From Hymenobacter taeanensis (GTDB lineage: Bacteria > Bacteroidota > Bacteroidia > Cytophagales > Hymenobacteraceae), in the NCBI RefSeq assembly GCF_013137895.1, contig NZ_CP053538.1, positions 1,363,501-1,427,500 on the forward strand: a stretch of DNA of 64,000 bases, written 5' to 3'. The notes under the pieces are model-generated. The model searched no databases, was not told the origin of the DNA, and saw nothing but the letters and a program-made list of their open reading frames with translations. Made by a program: the position numbers and the translations under genes. The number at the start of each line of letters is the position of its first letter. The first letter of the stretch is position 1. This document shows, piece by piece, positions 25,641 through 34,822 of this stretch.

Positions 25641-25723
25641 CTGTTATTACTCACCGCCACCGCTATTGCAGAAGCTAACCGAGTAGGCCACTTTTGTGGC
25701 AGCCTCATTAATCACTTTGCCAT

Positions 25724-26236
25724 ATGCCCGTTCACATCCGCCTCGCCACCTCTACTGATATTCCTGCTATTCTGGGCTTGGTACGCCGCGTAGTGCCGCT
25801 TATGCAAGCTAGCGGCAACCAACAGTGGTCGGCTGAGTACCCGAATGAAGAGGTGTTTCAGCGCGATATTGAGCGGCAGCACCTGTGGCTGGCAGAGCTG
25901 GATGGCCAAGTAGCCGCCGTGGCGGCCCTCACCAACAACGACCAAGACCCCGAGTACGCGCAAGCCGACTGGGACCCCGCTGAGCCAGCCCTGGTTACCC
26001 ACCGCCTGGCCGTTGACCCCGCCGCTCAGGGCAGTGGCCTAGCCGTAGCGCTACTGCAACACGCTGAAACGTTAGCAACTCAACTGGGCCTAAAAACCCT
26101 GCGGGTTGATACCAACTCTGAGAATTTGGCTACGCAGCGCCTTTTCCCAAAGCTGGGCTACCGTTACGCTGGTGAAATCACGCTAGGGTTCCGCCCGGGT
26201 CTGCGGTTTTTCTGCTATGAGAAGCAACTGGCCTAG
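25724..26236 (+). CDS. GNAT family N-acetyltransferase
   Basis: 170 residues forming one GNAT domain: MPVHIRLATSTDIPAILGLVRRV (strand 1/helix 1), LAELDGQVAAVAAL (strands 2-3), HRLAVDPAAQGSGLAVALLQHAE, the acetyl-CoA pyrophosphate loop with a weakly kept Q/R-x-x-G-x-G/A (about 101-108), then LRVDTNSENLATQRLFPKLGYRYAGE. Substrate unknown. The stop TAG is part of CTGGCCTAG, and the last four bases overlap the convergent gene that ends at 26233. Confidence 0.87.
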   Translation: MPVHIRLATSTDIPAILGLVRRVVPLMQASGNQQWSAEYPNEEVFQRDIERQHLWLAELDGQVAAVAALTNNDQDPEYAQADWDPAEPALVTHRLAVDPAAQGSGLAVALLQHAETLATQLGLKTLRVDTNSENLATQRLFPKLGYRYAGEITLGFRPGLRFFCYEKQLA

Positions 26237-26823
26237 AACTCATTATCCAGGACTTGGTATGCCTGTAGCTCTTGTAATTCCTGCTGAATCTGCCGGCTCC
26301 ACTCGGCTTGCTTTTCCGGCAAACTAGCATAAGCCGTTTCATCAGCATACTGCACTTGCCGCAATTCGGCTTCCTTAAGTAACCCTTTAGCTAGCTCATC
26401 TAAAGTAGGTTTCCCTATTAAAAACATACGAGTAGCAGAAGCCCGTATTTGCTTTCGTAGCCGGCGAGCATATATCTCTTGGATATCAAATTGAGTCTGC
26501 TGAAACTCGATCTGTTGCGCTACATTATCTGGGTTGCTAGTGTCCAACCAAGAGGTCAGATGAAAGAATCGGTTGTAGACAGCACTGTTGGCATTTTTGC
26601 TCAGCAACTCAACCGCGTTACCACCTTTGCACCCTAGCAGGAAAGAGCCTCGGCTTCCCTGCAAATTTGAGTTTGGCTTTGGCTGCAATGCAAAATCGCT
26701 GGCGACCAACCGTCGGGTAGCACTACAGTCTAAATAATCAGGGTCAATTGCTTTTGACTTTTGCGCGTAAGTGACGCCAGTAAACAGCAGTAGTAACGAA
26801 ATACAGAACAGTAAACGCATCAA
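26233..26823 (-). CDS. Secreted protein of unknown function
   Basis: 196 residues. Signal peptide MMRLLFCISLLLLFTGVTYA, then a mature region with two Cys (YLDCSATRR, LLGCKGGN) and a long charged helical section (about 100-190, rich in Gln, Glu, Arg) ending YQVLDNEF. I recognise no domain. Base composition is more AT-rich than its neighbours. Its 3' end overlaps the convergent GNAT gene by four bases, so the two transcripts must be antisense at their ends. Confidence 0.65.
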   Translation of the reverse strand: MMRLLFCISLLLLFTGVTYAQKSKAIDPDYLDCSATRRLVASDFALQPKPNSNLQGSRGSFLLGCKGGNAVELLSKNANSAVYNRFFHLTSWLDTSNPDNVAQQIEFQQTQFDIQEIYARRLRKQIRASATRMFLIGKPTLDELAKGLLKEAELRQVQYADETAYASLPEKQAEWSRQIQQELQELQAYQVLDNEF

Positions 26824-26859
26824 AGACGTGGGGTAACTAGCATTACCTAAAAGTATCGC

Positions 26860-28233
26860 TTACCGCTCAAATGGCCAACGACCTAAGCTCCGGCTCCACA
26901 CCAAGAAAGCTACTACGCCGGCAGCCGTAACGCCCAACGCAGATAGAATGAGGGTCGGGCCGGTGCTGTATAGGATGAAGAGCCACACGGCAATGGCCAG
27001 CACCACCGGCAACGGGTACAACGGCATCCGAAACGGCAGCCCTTCGGTGCCCCTTCGGCGACGCAACAACACTAGGCCTACTGCCTGGCCTACGAACTGA
27101 ATGAGGATGCGCATGGCCAGAATGGCACTGATTACCTCTCCCAGCCGGAATAACAGGCTAAACACAAAGCCTACTCCGCCCAGAATCAGGAGCGAAACGT
27201 GCGGAAACTGTTTGGTAGGGTGCAGGCGCCCGAAAATGGGCAAAAACTCCCCATCGGCCGCCGCGGCGTATGGGATGCGGGAGTACCCCAGCAGCACGGC
27301 AAACAGGGAGGCAAATGCCACCCACAGCACCAGCGCCGTAGCAGCTTTGGCGGCAGCTACGCCGTAGAGGCGCTCTACAAACGTGCTCACAATAAACTCC
27401 GACTTGCTAGCCTCCTGCCAGGGTATAACGGTGCCCACGCTCCAGTTGAGCAGCAGGTACAGCGCCGCAATGCCCAGAATGCTCAAAAAAATGCTGCGCG
27501 GAATGAGCTTGTGCGGCTCCTTCACCTCCCCGCCCAAATGGCACACATTGTAGTAGCCCAGGTAGCTGTAGATGGTTTTTACAGCGGCCTGCCCCATAGC
27601 CGCCGATATGAGGATGCCGGGCAGGGCCGTTACGCCACCAGCCGGCAGCCAGGCCACTTCATGAGTAGCGTGCGTGATGCCCCCAAAAATCAGCCAGGCC
27701 ATGAGACCCAGCACGCCCACCCACAGCATTACGCCCAGCTTGCCAATATCTTCGATGCGGCGGTAGAGCAAGGCAATCAGCAATAATACTACCGCCCCCG
27801 ATACTAGCTTGGGCTGCCAGGGCTCCGTGGCATCAAATGGCACGAGGTAACCGAAATATTGGGCAAAGCCAATGGCACCCGACGCCAGCACCAGTGGCGC
27901 CTGAATCAGGGTCTGCCACACGTAGAGAAACGACATTAGTCGGCCCCACTTGTGCTCCCCGTAGGCCAGTTTCAGGAAGCGGTAGGAGCCGCCGGCCTCA
28001 GGGTAGGCAGCGCCCAGCTCACTCCAGATCAGGCCATCTACCACGCTTAGGCCCGCCCCCACCAGCCAGGCCAGCAGGAAGTAAGGCCCCATAAACCCCA
28101 TTACCAGCGGCAGGGTCACGAAGGGGCCGATACCGACCATGTCAATCATATTGAGGGCGGTGGCCTGCACCAGCCCGAGGCGGCGGCGGAGGGGCGCCGC
28201 TGCTTCGGTAGAAGTAGTAGAAGTCTGCGTCAT
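26860..28233 (-). CDS. APC-superfamily amino acid permease
   Basis: 457 residues with about 12 membrane helices. The first helix carries the unwound substrate site motif DMVGIGPFVTLPLVM (GxG-type) typical of APC transporters. The helix-2/3 region GLIWSELGAAYPEAGGSYRFLKLAYG is the family signature, and helix 8 (about 310-345) and the later EFLPIFGRLHPTKQFPHVSLLILG block also fit. It likely imports an amino acid by H+ or Na+ symport; the substrate is not deducible. ATG 28233 (MTQTSTTSTEAAAPLRRR) is chosen over a longer frame start at 28344 that lacks likeness. It is divergent from a cation transporter. Confidence 0.9.
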   Translation of the reverse strand: MTQTSTTSTEAAAPLRRRLGLVQATALNMIDMVGIGPFVTLPLVMGFMGPYFLLAWLVGAGLSVVDGLIWSELGAAYPEAGGSYRFLKLAYGEHKWGRLMSFLYVWQTLIQAPLVLASGAIGFAQYFGYLVPFDATEPWQPKLVSGAVVLLLIALLYRRIEDIGKLGVMLWVGVLGLMAWLIFGGITHATHEVAWLPAGGVTALPGILISAAMGQAAVKTIYSYLGYYNVCHLGGEVKEPHKLIPRSIFLSILGIAALYLLLNWSVGTVIPWQEASKSEFIVSTFVERLYGVAAAKAATALVLWVAFASLFAVLLGYSRIPYAAAADGEFLPIFGRLHPTKQFPHVSLLILGGVGFVFSLLFRLGEVISAILAMRILIQFVGQAVGLVLLRRRRGTEGLPFRMPLYPLPVVLAIAVWLFILYSTGPTLILSALGVTAAGVVAFLVWSRSLGRWPFER

Positions 28234-28392
28234 GGGTCGTAAAAGTCGGATAAAAGCAGATTGTTCAGCACACCGGCCTGTATACCCCGCAATTTTGCGA
28301 CGGCAGTGGCCTACTAAGCTCAGTACCCGCTTAATCCAACCCATTTCTGGAGGCAGCGTACCTAAAGCAACTCTTATCCTGTTCCTGTACCT

Positions 28393-29313
28393 ATGGCTGG
28401 CAGCTCTTCCTCAAAACTAGTAGTCTACGGAGCCATCGGGGCTAACGTGGCTATTGCCATTTCTAAATTTGTAGCGGCTTTTTTCACCGGTAGCGCCGCC
28501 ATGATGTCGGAAGGCATTCACTCGCTGGTTGACAGTGGCAACGGCCTGCTGATTCTGTTTGGCATGAAGCGGAGCGAGCGGCCCGCCGATGCGCAGCACC
28601 CCTTCGGGTACAGCAAAGAAATCTATTTCTGGACGGTAATTGTGGCGGTCCTGATTTTTGCGGTGGGCGGCGGCATGTCGCTCTACAAGGGCTACCAATA
28701 CCTGCAGCACCCAGTGCCCCTCACCGACCCCACCTGGAACTACTGGGTGCTAGGGCTGGCCATGCTGTTTGAGGGCATAGCCTGCTCCCTGGCCTACCGG
28801 GAGTTTCGCAAAACCCAGGGCAACTACGGCTTCTGGCAGGCCCTGCGCCTCAGCAAAGACCCCGCGGTATTCGCTATTCTACTCGAAGACCTAGCAGCCT
28901 TGGTAGGCCTGTTAATCGCGGTGGCCGGCATTTTCTTCGGCCACTTGCTCAATAACCTCTACCTAGATGGGGCCGCCTCCATGGCTATTGGGGCACTGCT
29001 GGTAGGCATGGCCGTATTCATGCTCCGTGAGGCTAAAGGCCTCCTCATTGGGGAAGGAGCCGATGCCGCCGTACTGCAAGATCTGGCAACTCTGGCGCAC
29101 CAAGACCCCGCCGTGCTTTCCATGCGCGACCCACTTACCATGTACCTTGGCCCCCAAGATGCCGTGCTGGCCCTCGATATAGAATTCCACGACCACCTCT
29201 CGGCCGTGGAGGTTGAACAAGCCATTCACCGGCTGCAAAACAGCATTCAGGCCAAGCATCCACTGTTCAGGCGCATCTTCATTGAGGCTGCGGCTCCGCC
29301 AACCCCACTTTAA
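28393..29313 (+). CDS. Cation diffusion facilitator (CDF) transporter, copy 1
   Basis: 306 residues. Six membrane helices (about 8-200), with metal-site residues in helix 2 (SEGIHSLVDSGN, His and Asp) and the helix-5 region LEDLAALVGLL with its Asp. The cytosolic HPFGYSKE loop and the C-terminal ferredoxin-like domain (LTMYLGPQDAVLALDIEFHDHLSAVEVE) complete a CDF protein of the FieF-like subgroup. It exports divalent metal ions (Zn, Fe or Mn) by proton exchange. A second CDF gene, about 70% alike by eye, follows 59 bases later in the same direction. Confidence 0.92.
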   Translation: MAGSSSSKLVVYGAIGANVAIAISKFVAAFFTGSAAMMSEGIHSLVDSGNGLLILFGMKRSERPADAQHPFGYSKEIYFWTVIVAVLIFAVGGGMSLYKGYQYLQHPVPLTDPTWNYWVLGLAMLFEGIACSLAYREFRKTQGNYGFWQALRLSKDPAVFAILLEDLAALVGLLIAVAGIFFGHLLNNLYLDGAASMAIGALLVGMAVFMLREAKGLLIGEGADAAVLQDLATLAHQDPAVLSMRDPLTMYLGPQDAVLALDIEFHDHLSAVEVEQAIHRLQNSIQAKHPLFRRIFIEAAAPPTPL

Positions 29314-29372
29314 AGAGTTGCGTAGGACGGACACCCCGCTGCCTTCGGCGGAATCACCCAATTTACTCTTGC

Positions 29373-30332
29373 ATGTCTGCGGGTTCTTCTAAAACTGCCA
29401 TTTACGGAGCCATTGGGGCCAACGTGGCTATTGCCATTTCCAAGTTTGTAGCGGCTTTCTTCACTGGCAGCTCTGCTATGCTTTCAGAGGGTATTCACTC
29501 CCTGGTAGACAGTGGTAATGGGTTGCTTATTTTGTTTGGGGTGAAGCAGGCGGAGAAGCCCGCTGATGCCCGCCACCCTTTCGGGCGCAGTAAAGAACTC
29601 TACTTCTGGTCGCTGATTGTGGCCATTCTGGTGTTTTCAGTGGGCGGCGGCATGTCGTTTTATGAGGGCGTAGAACATCTCAAGCACCCCTCTCCCATTA
29701 CTGACCCCACCTGGAATTACTGGGTGCTAGGCCTGTCTATGCTGTTTGAGGGTATTTCCTGCTTTCTGGCGCTGCGCGAATTCAATAAGGAGCGCGGCGA
29801 CATGGGCTTCTGGGCTACGCTGGGCCGCAGCAAGGACCCCTCCATCTTTGCCATTCTGATGGAGGATATGGCCGCATTGCTGGGCCTGGTCATTGCGTTG
29901 GCGGGCGTATACTTCGGGCACCTGCTCAACAACCCGTATTTTGATGGGGGCGCCTCTATTTGCATTGGCATTTTGCTGGTGTCAGTGGCCATTTTCCTGA
30001 TTTATAAAACAAAAGGCCTACTGGTAGGCGAGGGCTCCGACGACGAAACTCTTGACAGTCTGGAGGCCATTGCCCGGCAGCAGCGCGGTGTGGAGCAGGT
30101 ACGCCGCCCACTTACTATGTATATGGGCCCCCACGATGTGGTACTGGCTCTCGATGTAGAATTTCACGACCATCTCTCGGCCGTGGAGGTAGAGCGCAGT
30201 GTAGATGCCTTGCAGGATGCCATCCGGGCCAAGCACCCCGAGTTTAAGCGTATCTTCATTGAAGCCAAAGGGTTATCTGGTAAGCAGCGGGGCTCCTTTG
30301 CATCTGATCTGCCGGTGTCACCACAGATCTAG
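29373..30332 (+). CDS. Cation diffusion facilitator (CDF) transporter, copy 2
   Basis: 319 residues, a tandem paralogue of the gene before it. The same helix-2 site (SEGIHSLVDSGNGLLILFG), HPFGRSKELYFW loop, helix-5 MEDMAALLGLV and cytosolic LTMYMGPHDVVLALDVEFHDHLSAVEVE are present. Differences cluster in the third/fourth helices and in a longer C-tail (KGLSGKQRGSFASDLPVSPQI). The His/Asp metal ligands are kept in both, so both should be active; they may differ in metal or regulation. The 5' regions of the two genes are also nearly alike at DNA level, as expected of recent duplication. Confidence 0.92.
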   Translation: MSAGSSKTAIYGAIGANVAIAISKFVAAFFTGSSAMLSEGIHSLVDSGNGLLILFGVKQAEKPADARHPFGRSKELYFWSLIVAILVFSVGGGMSFYEGVEHLKHPSPITDPTWNYWVLGLSMLFEGISCFLALREFNKERGDMGFWATLGRSKDPSIFAILMEDMAALLGLVIALAGVYFGHLLNNPYFDGGASICIGILLVSVAIFLIYKTKGLLVGEGSDDETLDSLEAIARQQRGVEQVRRPLTMYMGPHDVVLALDVEFHDHLSAVEVERSVDALQDAIRAKHPEFKRIFIEAKGLSGKQRGSFASDLPVSPQI

Positions 30333-30475
30333 CGCGTAACCTTCAAGCTCTGCCATTCGTCTTTTACACTAATAATCAGAGGCTTACACACTTTACTGGA
30401 AGGTAGGACTGGTTATTCTGATTACCAGGGGCGTTGTACACGCATTACTTCCCAATTCACTTTACCCCTCGTTCT

Positions 30476-31690
30476 ATGCAACAGAACCTTACCACAACTT
30501 CGCCTTTTAAGAGCTTCTGGATGGGCGGTTTCGAATGCACAGATCAGCTGAATGCTTTTGGACACCGCGTAGATTTCCTGCCTCTGACCGGGCATCTTCC
30601 GCTACTGGACGAGGACTACACGCTGCTGCAGAATTTTACCATTGGCACCGTGCGCGAAGGCATCCGGTGGAGCCAGGTGGAGAAAACGCCTTACCATTAT
30701 GACTGGAGCACCGTGCAGGTAATGCTGGATGCCGGCCGCCGCCACGGTATTCAGCAGGTGTGGGACCTGTGCCACTTCGGCTACCCCGACGACCTGACGC
30801 CGTTGCACCCTATGTTTGCCCGGCGCTTTGCCTTTTTGTGCCGGGCCTTCGTGGACTTCTACCGTCAGCAGCGCCCCGACGATGTGTTGATTGTGACCCC
30901 CATTAACGAAGTAAGCTTTATGAGCTGGCTTGGCGGTGATGTGCGCGGCACTAGCCCCTACTGCGTAGGCCAGGGCTGGGAGGTGAAGCGCGGGCTGATG
31001 CGGGCATACATTGAGGGAGTAGCTGCTTTACAGGAAGCTGACCCCACCATTCGTATTCTCACCACTGAGCCTCTGATTAACATTGTGCCACGGTTTGGAG
31101 CCAGGAAAGATGAGGTGCAGCGGGCCCGGGAATTTCATAAAAACCAGTACCAGAGCGTGGACATGCTCTGCGGGCGGCTGTGCCCTGAGCTAGGAGGCCA
31201 ACCCGAGTACCTTGATCTGCTTGGGTTTAACTATTACTACGATAATCAGTGGCAGCTCCACCCTCACCAGACGCTGCCCTGGGTAAACGAAAGCAACGAC
31301 CCACGCTGGCGGCCATTGCGCTCCTTACTGACTGAGGCTCACAAACGCTACAAGCGGCCCGTAGTACTCACCGAAACCAGCCACCCTGGCCTAGACCGCC
31401 CCTCCTGGATTAAAATGATAGCCGAAGAAGCCGCCGCTACCATTAAGGCCGGTGTGCCTTTGCTGGGCGTGTGCCTCTATCCTATCATCGACCGTCCTGA
31501 CTGGGACCACCTCACGCCCTGGCACCGTGCGGGCCTCTGGGATGCTGACCTCAGCCACCCCGAGCCCGGCCTGACGCGGGTACTACACGAGCCCTCTGCC
31601 GAGGCATTGCGCTTGGCGCAAGCCCAAGTAGCGGCGGCCCAGCCCCCCATCAGCAAGCGCCGTCTGGCACAAGCCATTCCCTCCGTATGA
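30476..31690 (+). CDS. GH1-like TIM-barrel glycosidase, divergent
   Basis: 404 residues with no signal peptide. The pattern FWMGGFECTDQ at the N-terminus, IRWSQVEKTPYHYDWSTVQVMLDAGRRHGIQQVWDLCHFGYP, VTPINEVSFMSW (candidate acid/base Glu in place of the NEP of GH1) and VVLTETSHPG (candidate nucleophile Glu) follow the strand order of GH1 barrels. It is shorter than typical GH1 enzymes (about 450) and the motifs are weakened, so substrate is unclear. Its stop overlaps the next start (ATGA, 31687-31690), coupling it to a PLD-like protein. ATG 30476 fits the conserved start. Confidence 0.75.
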   Translation: MQQNLTTTSPFKSFWMGGFECTDQLNAFGHRVDFLPLTGHLPLLDEDYTLLQNFTIGTVREGIRWSQVEKTPYHYDWSTVQVMLDAGRRHGIQQVWDLCHFGYPDDLTPLHPMFARRFAFLCRAFVDFYRQQRPDDVLIVTPINEVSFMSWLGGDVRGTSPYCVGQGWEVKRGLMRAYIEGVAALQEADPTIRILTTEPLINIVPRFGARKDEVQRAREFHKNQYQSVDMLCGRLCPELGGQPEYLDLLGFNYYYDNQWQLHPHQTLPWVNESNDPRWRPLRSLLTEAHKRYKRPVVLTETSHPGLDRPSWIKMIAEEAAATIKAGVPLLGVCLYPIIDRPDWDHLTPWHRAGLWDADLSHPEPGLTRVLHEPSAEALRLAQAQVAAAQPPISKRRLAQAIPSV

Positions 31691-32472
31691 GCCAACCTTC
31701 CGTGCCTGTATCAACTACTGAGCTGCTACAGCAATTCCGCCAAGCCTTCACCGATGTAAACCTCTCGCCGGAGGAGGCCCGGCAACTGCGCCATAGCCTG
31801 GCCAGCTACACGCAAAGCGGGGGCTCTCTTGATGCGTTGCGGCACCAGCTGTTTGCCCTGGCTCATGAGCGCTTCAACACCTTCAAAGACAAAGCCGTGC
31901 TGGAGTGGCTGGAGGAGGCCAGCGCATTGGTGCCAACTAGTGGCCTAGGGACGCCCGCTGCAGCCGCTCCACCAGCTACTTTTCTCAACTACCGCGCGGG
32001 TGTGTATTTCAGTCCGGGGCTGGCGTGCGTTGACGCCATTAAAGGCTTCATCCACACAGCCCGGCACACCTTGGATATCTGTGTGTTTACCGTTGCCGAC
32101 GACCGGCTTACGGAGGCGCTGCTGCTGGCCCACCACCGCGGGGTGAAGCTGCGCCTGCTCACCGACAACGATAAAGTGCATGACCGCGGCTCCGATGTAC
32201 AGCAGATGCACACGGCGGGTATCCCTACCCGCACCGACCGCACGGAGTATCATATGCACCATAAATTTGCCATTGCCGATGAGCAAGCCGTGCTTACCGG
32301 CAGCTATAACTGGACGCGCTCAGCCGCCGCGCACAACCACGAGAACCTGCTCATCACTCAAGACCCGGTCATTGTAGGCCAGTACGTGCAGGAATTTGCG
32401 CGCTTGTGGGAGCAAATGGCCGTGTTTGGGGAGGCGCCAGAAACTACTGAGCCGCCGTCTGGACTTCGGTAG
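31687..32472 (+). CDS. Single-HKD phospholipase D-like protein
   Basis: 261 residues. The N-terminal 90 residues are helical (LSPEEARQLRHSLASYT) and of unknown fold; the C-terminal PLD domain (about 105-255) starts FSPGLACVDAIKGFIHTARHTLDICVFTVAD and holds one HxKxxxxD motif, His191-Lys193-Asp198, followed by GSYNWTRSAAAHNHENLL. One motif per chain means it should act as a dimer like Nuc or mitochondrial PLD, on DNA, RNA or lipid. It is translationally coupled to the glycosidase-like gene, and its last 29 bases overlap the convergent PA14 gene. Confidence 0.88.
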   Translation: MSQPSVPVSTTELLQQFRQAFTDVNLSPEEARQLRHSLASYTQSGGSLDALRHQLFALAHERFNTFKDKAVLEWLEEASALVPTSGLGTPAAAAPPATFLNYRAGVYFSPGLACVDAIKGFIHTARHTLDICVFTVADDRLTEALLLAHHRGVKLRLLTDNDKVHDRGSDVQQMHTAGIPTRTDRTEYHMHHKFAIADEQAVLTGSYNWTRSAAAHNHENLLITQDPVIVGQYVQEFARLWEQMAVFGEAPETTEPPSGLR

Positions 32473-34087
32473 GTTCTGCCTTAGGCCGCCGGATCTGCAG
32501 GGGCTGCGAGGTGGTAACGGTGCCTACGGTGAGGTGCAGGTTATAGTCGCCGGCGGGCAGGCTGGTAAAGTCGAGCGACTGGTTGTGCTGGCCCGGTGCC
32601 TGCTTACGGTAGTCTGACACGCGCACCACAATGCCCCGCTGATCGTACACTACCCACCCTAACGGCATAGTTTCGGCCAGGGTGTAGTTCATCTGTACCA
32701 CTCCGTTAGATGGGTTCGGGTACACGCTCATGTTGTTGGCCCCAACGCCCGGAATTTTGCTGGCGGCTAATACTGTTTTGGGCACTTCCACAACGGCAGG
32801 CTCTATCTTCCACTGCTGGGTTGGCTCGCCTTTGTAGCGCCACTGCTGAATGCCACCGTTTACGGAGTCTTTGGCCGTCAGAGCCTTGCGGCTGTGCTTG
32901 GCTATTAGCTTATAGTATCCGTCGCCTACTTCTTCAATCTGCCATAGCTGGTTGTTGCCGCTATAGAAGCTCCACAGGCTCATGGGAGTTCCGTTAGAGG
33001 TGGAGCTGCCCAGCACTTCCAGCACTTTGGGGCTGCCTTGCACCAAGAGGCGATAAAAGCCTTCCCCGGCGCTTTCAATTCTCCACTGTGGAGGTGAGTT
33101 ACGCTTTTGCGCTGTGGTGGGCACACCCCGGAACGGGTGGCTGTCGTCTACCACCTCAAGGGGCGTATCAGTTGCTCTTGACTTAAGCGTAAATACGCCG
33201 CCAGCCAGGGCACCTGGCGCTATTGCCGTTGCGGTAGCAGCAGCCTGTGCAGCGGGAGTTTTAGCAACCGTCTCCGTGGGTTTAGCAGCTGGCTTAGGCG
33301 CACTTTCTTTAGGGGTGGTAGCGGCAACAGGTTTTGATTTTACTGTCTTAGTGGGTGTAGCTTTAGCTGCAGGCGTCTGGGTAGGTGCCGCTGTAGCCGG
33401 CGCTGTGGCAACTACAGGAGCGGCCGGGGCTGGGTTTTTAGCTGCCAATGGGTGCGCTGCCTGGGCTGCGGCCGCCTTCGCGGCCAAGGCTGCTTGCACC
33501 GCTTCCGCCGGATCAGGCGTAGTAGGTGAACCCACAGGGTATAGGTCGCCGGCCGGTATAGTTTGCAGGGCTTGTCCGGGCGGCATCCACTGGAGAATCA
33601 CGCTGGCATCACCTTCCTCATCAAAATACTCCAGCTTGATAGGGGTTTTCTCGCCGGCAGCCAAGCTCACTGTGTTGCCATCTAAACGCACTGAGCCCTT
33701 GCCATTCCAGGTATCAATAACCTTTTTACCATTCACCCACAGCCGTACTCCTTCGTTGGTAGCTACCGCAAACTTGTAGCTGCCTGTAGCAGGCACCGCC
33801 AATAGCCCTTCCCAGCGCACTGAAAAATCATCTTTAGACACTTCTTGAGCCGGGGAACCGCTGTTCCAGCGGAACTCAACTACTGGGTCAAGGCGCTTCA
33901 GAACGGGCGCCCCTGCCAACGTACCATTGTTAAAGTACAGGGCCGTAAGTCCGGTACCAAGACCTTGCGCCGAAGCAGCCGATGACACCCCAAAGAAGCT
34001 TAAGCTCAGAATAGAACAGAACAGTAGTTTTTGCACAGCTGAAAAGATGTTGATAGCGAAAAACGGCAGCACATGTATGTAATTCAC
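32444..34087 (-). CDS. Secreted PA14 / ricin-type lectin protein with T9SS sorting domain
   Basis: 547 residues if started at ATG 34087. A GTG at 34036 gives a more usual signal peptide (QKLLFCSILSLSFFGVSSAASA) and may be the true start. Domains: PA14 (about 42-185; LTALYFNNGTLAG, VRLWVNGKKVIDTW, ILQWMPPG); a long Ala/Pro/Lys-rich linker (about 190-285); a ricin-type beta-trefoil (about 295-425; WRIESAGEGFYRLLV, LWQIEEVGDGYYKLIAKHSRKAL, QQWKIEP); and a C-terminal T9SS sorting domain (YPNPSNGVVQMNY..., about 450-530) with a short extra tail. No catalytic domain was seen, so it is probably a surface carbohydrate-binding or adhesive protein. Its 3' end overlaps the PLD-like gene. Confidence 0.85.
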   Translation of the reverse strand: MNYIHVLPFFAINIFSAVQKLLFCSILSLSFFGVSSAASAQGLGTGLTALYFNNGTLAGAPVLKRLDPVVEFRWNSGSPAQEVSKDDFSVRWEGLLAVPATGSYKFAVATNEGVRLWVNGKKVIDTWNGKGSVRLDGNTVSLAAGEKTPIKLEYFDEEGDASVILQWMPPGQALQTIPAGDLYPVGSPTTPDPAEAVQAALAAKAAAAQAAHPLAAKNPAPAAPVVATAPATAAPTQTPAAKATPTKTVKSKPVAATTPKESAPKPAAKPTETVAKTPAAQAAATATAIAPGALAGGVFTLKSRATDTPLEVVDDSHPFRGVPTTAQKRNSPPQWRIESAGEGFYRLLVQGSPKVLEVLGSSTSNGTPMSLWSFYSGNNQLWQIEEVGDGYYKLIAKHSRKALTAKDSVNGGIQQWRYKGEPTQQWKIEPAVVEVPKTVLAASKIPGVGANNMSVYPNPSNGVVQMNYTLAETMPLGWVVYDQRGIVVRVSDYRKQAPGQHNQSLDFTSLPAGDYNLHLTVGTVTTSQPLQIRRPKAEPTEVQTAAQ

Positions 34088-34297
34088 AAGGTCTTAGACG
34101 ATGATTTTAGTTACAGATTTTCGCTAATCACTCGTAAGACCATCACAATATAAATCAATTGAACCGGCATTTACCACATAACCTTGCCATACTACTATTA
34201 ATCAGGATTTTAATACACAAAAAGCGTAATTTTACCTCCTATCGAAGAGCATGCACAACCAATTTATGTGCAGCTTTGGCCATCGTTTTTTCTTGTT

Positions 34298-34801
34298 ATG
34301 TCTGAAGTTTCTGCTTGTCTATCTTCTCCGCTAGGCCTACTCGAAATTAGAGGGTCAGACGCCGGCTTAACTACCATCCGTTTTGTGGATGAACCGGCCA
34401 TAGGATTGCACGAAACCCGGAAAGAAGCAGTGCCCCAGTGTTTGCTGGAGGGCTATTGCCAGTTGCAGGCTTACTTCAACCGGGAGTTGCAGCATTTCAG
34501 CCTCTCCTACGCCATTACTCAGGGTACCGAATTCCAACGCAACGTGTGGGCGGTGCTGGCTCAGGTAGAGTTTGGCCGTACGGCCTCTTACCTTGACCTG
34601 GCTCGCCTGTTGCAAAACCCCGGGGCAGTACGCGCAGTGGGTGCCGCTAATGGCCAAAACCCCTTGGCCATTGTATGGCCCTGTCACCGGATTATTGGAG
34701 CCAGCGGCCAACTTACGGGCTACGCCGGCGGCCTGGCTCGCAAGCGGTGGCTGCTGGCGTTTGAGCGCCCCGCTACGCAGGGCGAGCTGTTTGCCTTATA
34801 A
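34298..34801 (+). CDS. ogt: Methylated-DNA--protein-cysteine methyltransferase
   Basis: 167 residues. A suicide DNA repair protein that takes the alkyl group from O6-alkylguanine. The acceptor Cys129 lies in IVWPCHRIIG. The helix-turn-helix with GTEFQRNVWAVLAQVEFGRTASYLDLARLL precedes it, and the GASGQLTGYAGGLARKRWLLAFE ending is complete. ATG 34298 fits the family; an upstream ATG (34268) adds ten unlike residues. It is divergent from the PA14 gene; the gap of about 210 bases between them is AT-rich and probably holds both promoters. Confidence 0.94.
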   Translation: MSEVSACLSSPLGLLEIRGSDAGLTTIRFVDEPAIGLHETRKEAVPQCLLEGYCQLQAYFNRELQHFSLSYAITQGTEFQRNVWAVLAQVEFGRTASYLDLARLLQNPGAVRAVGAANGQNPLAIVWPCHRIIGASGQLTGYAGGLARKRWLLAFERPATQGELFAL

Positions 34802-34822
34802 TTTTGCTCTAGGGGCCTAGGC

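Noticed and set aside
31687..32472. PLD-like gene as part of an anti-phage nuclease system
   Set aside because: Only a glycosidase-like gene is coupled to it, and no helicase, protease or other defence gene is near, so there is no support.
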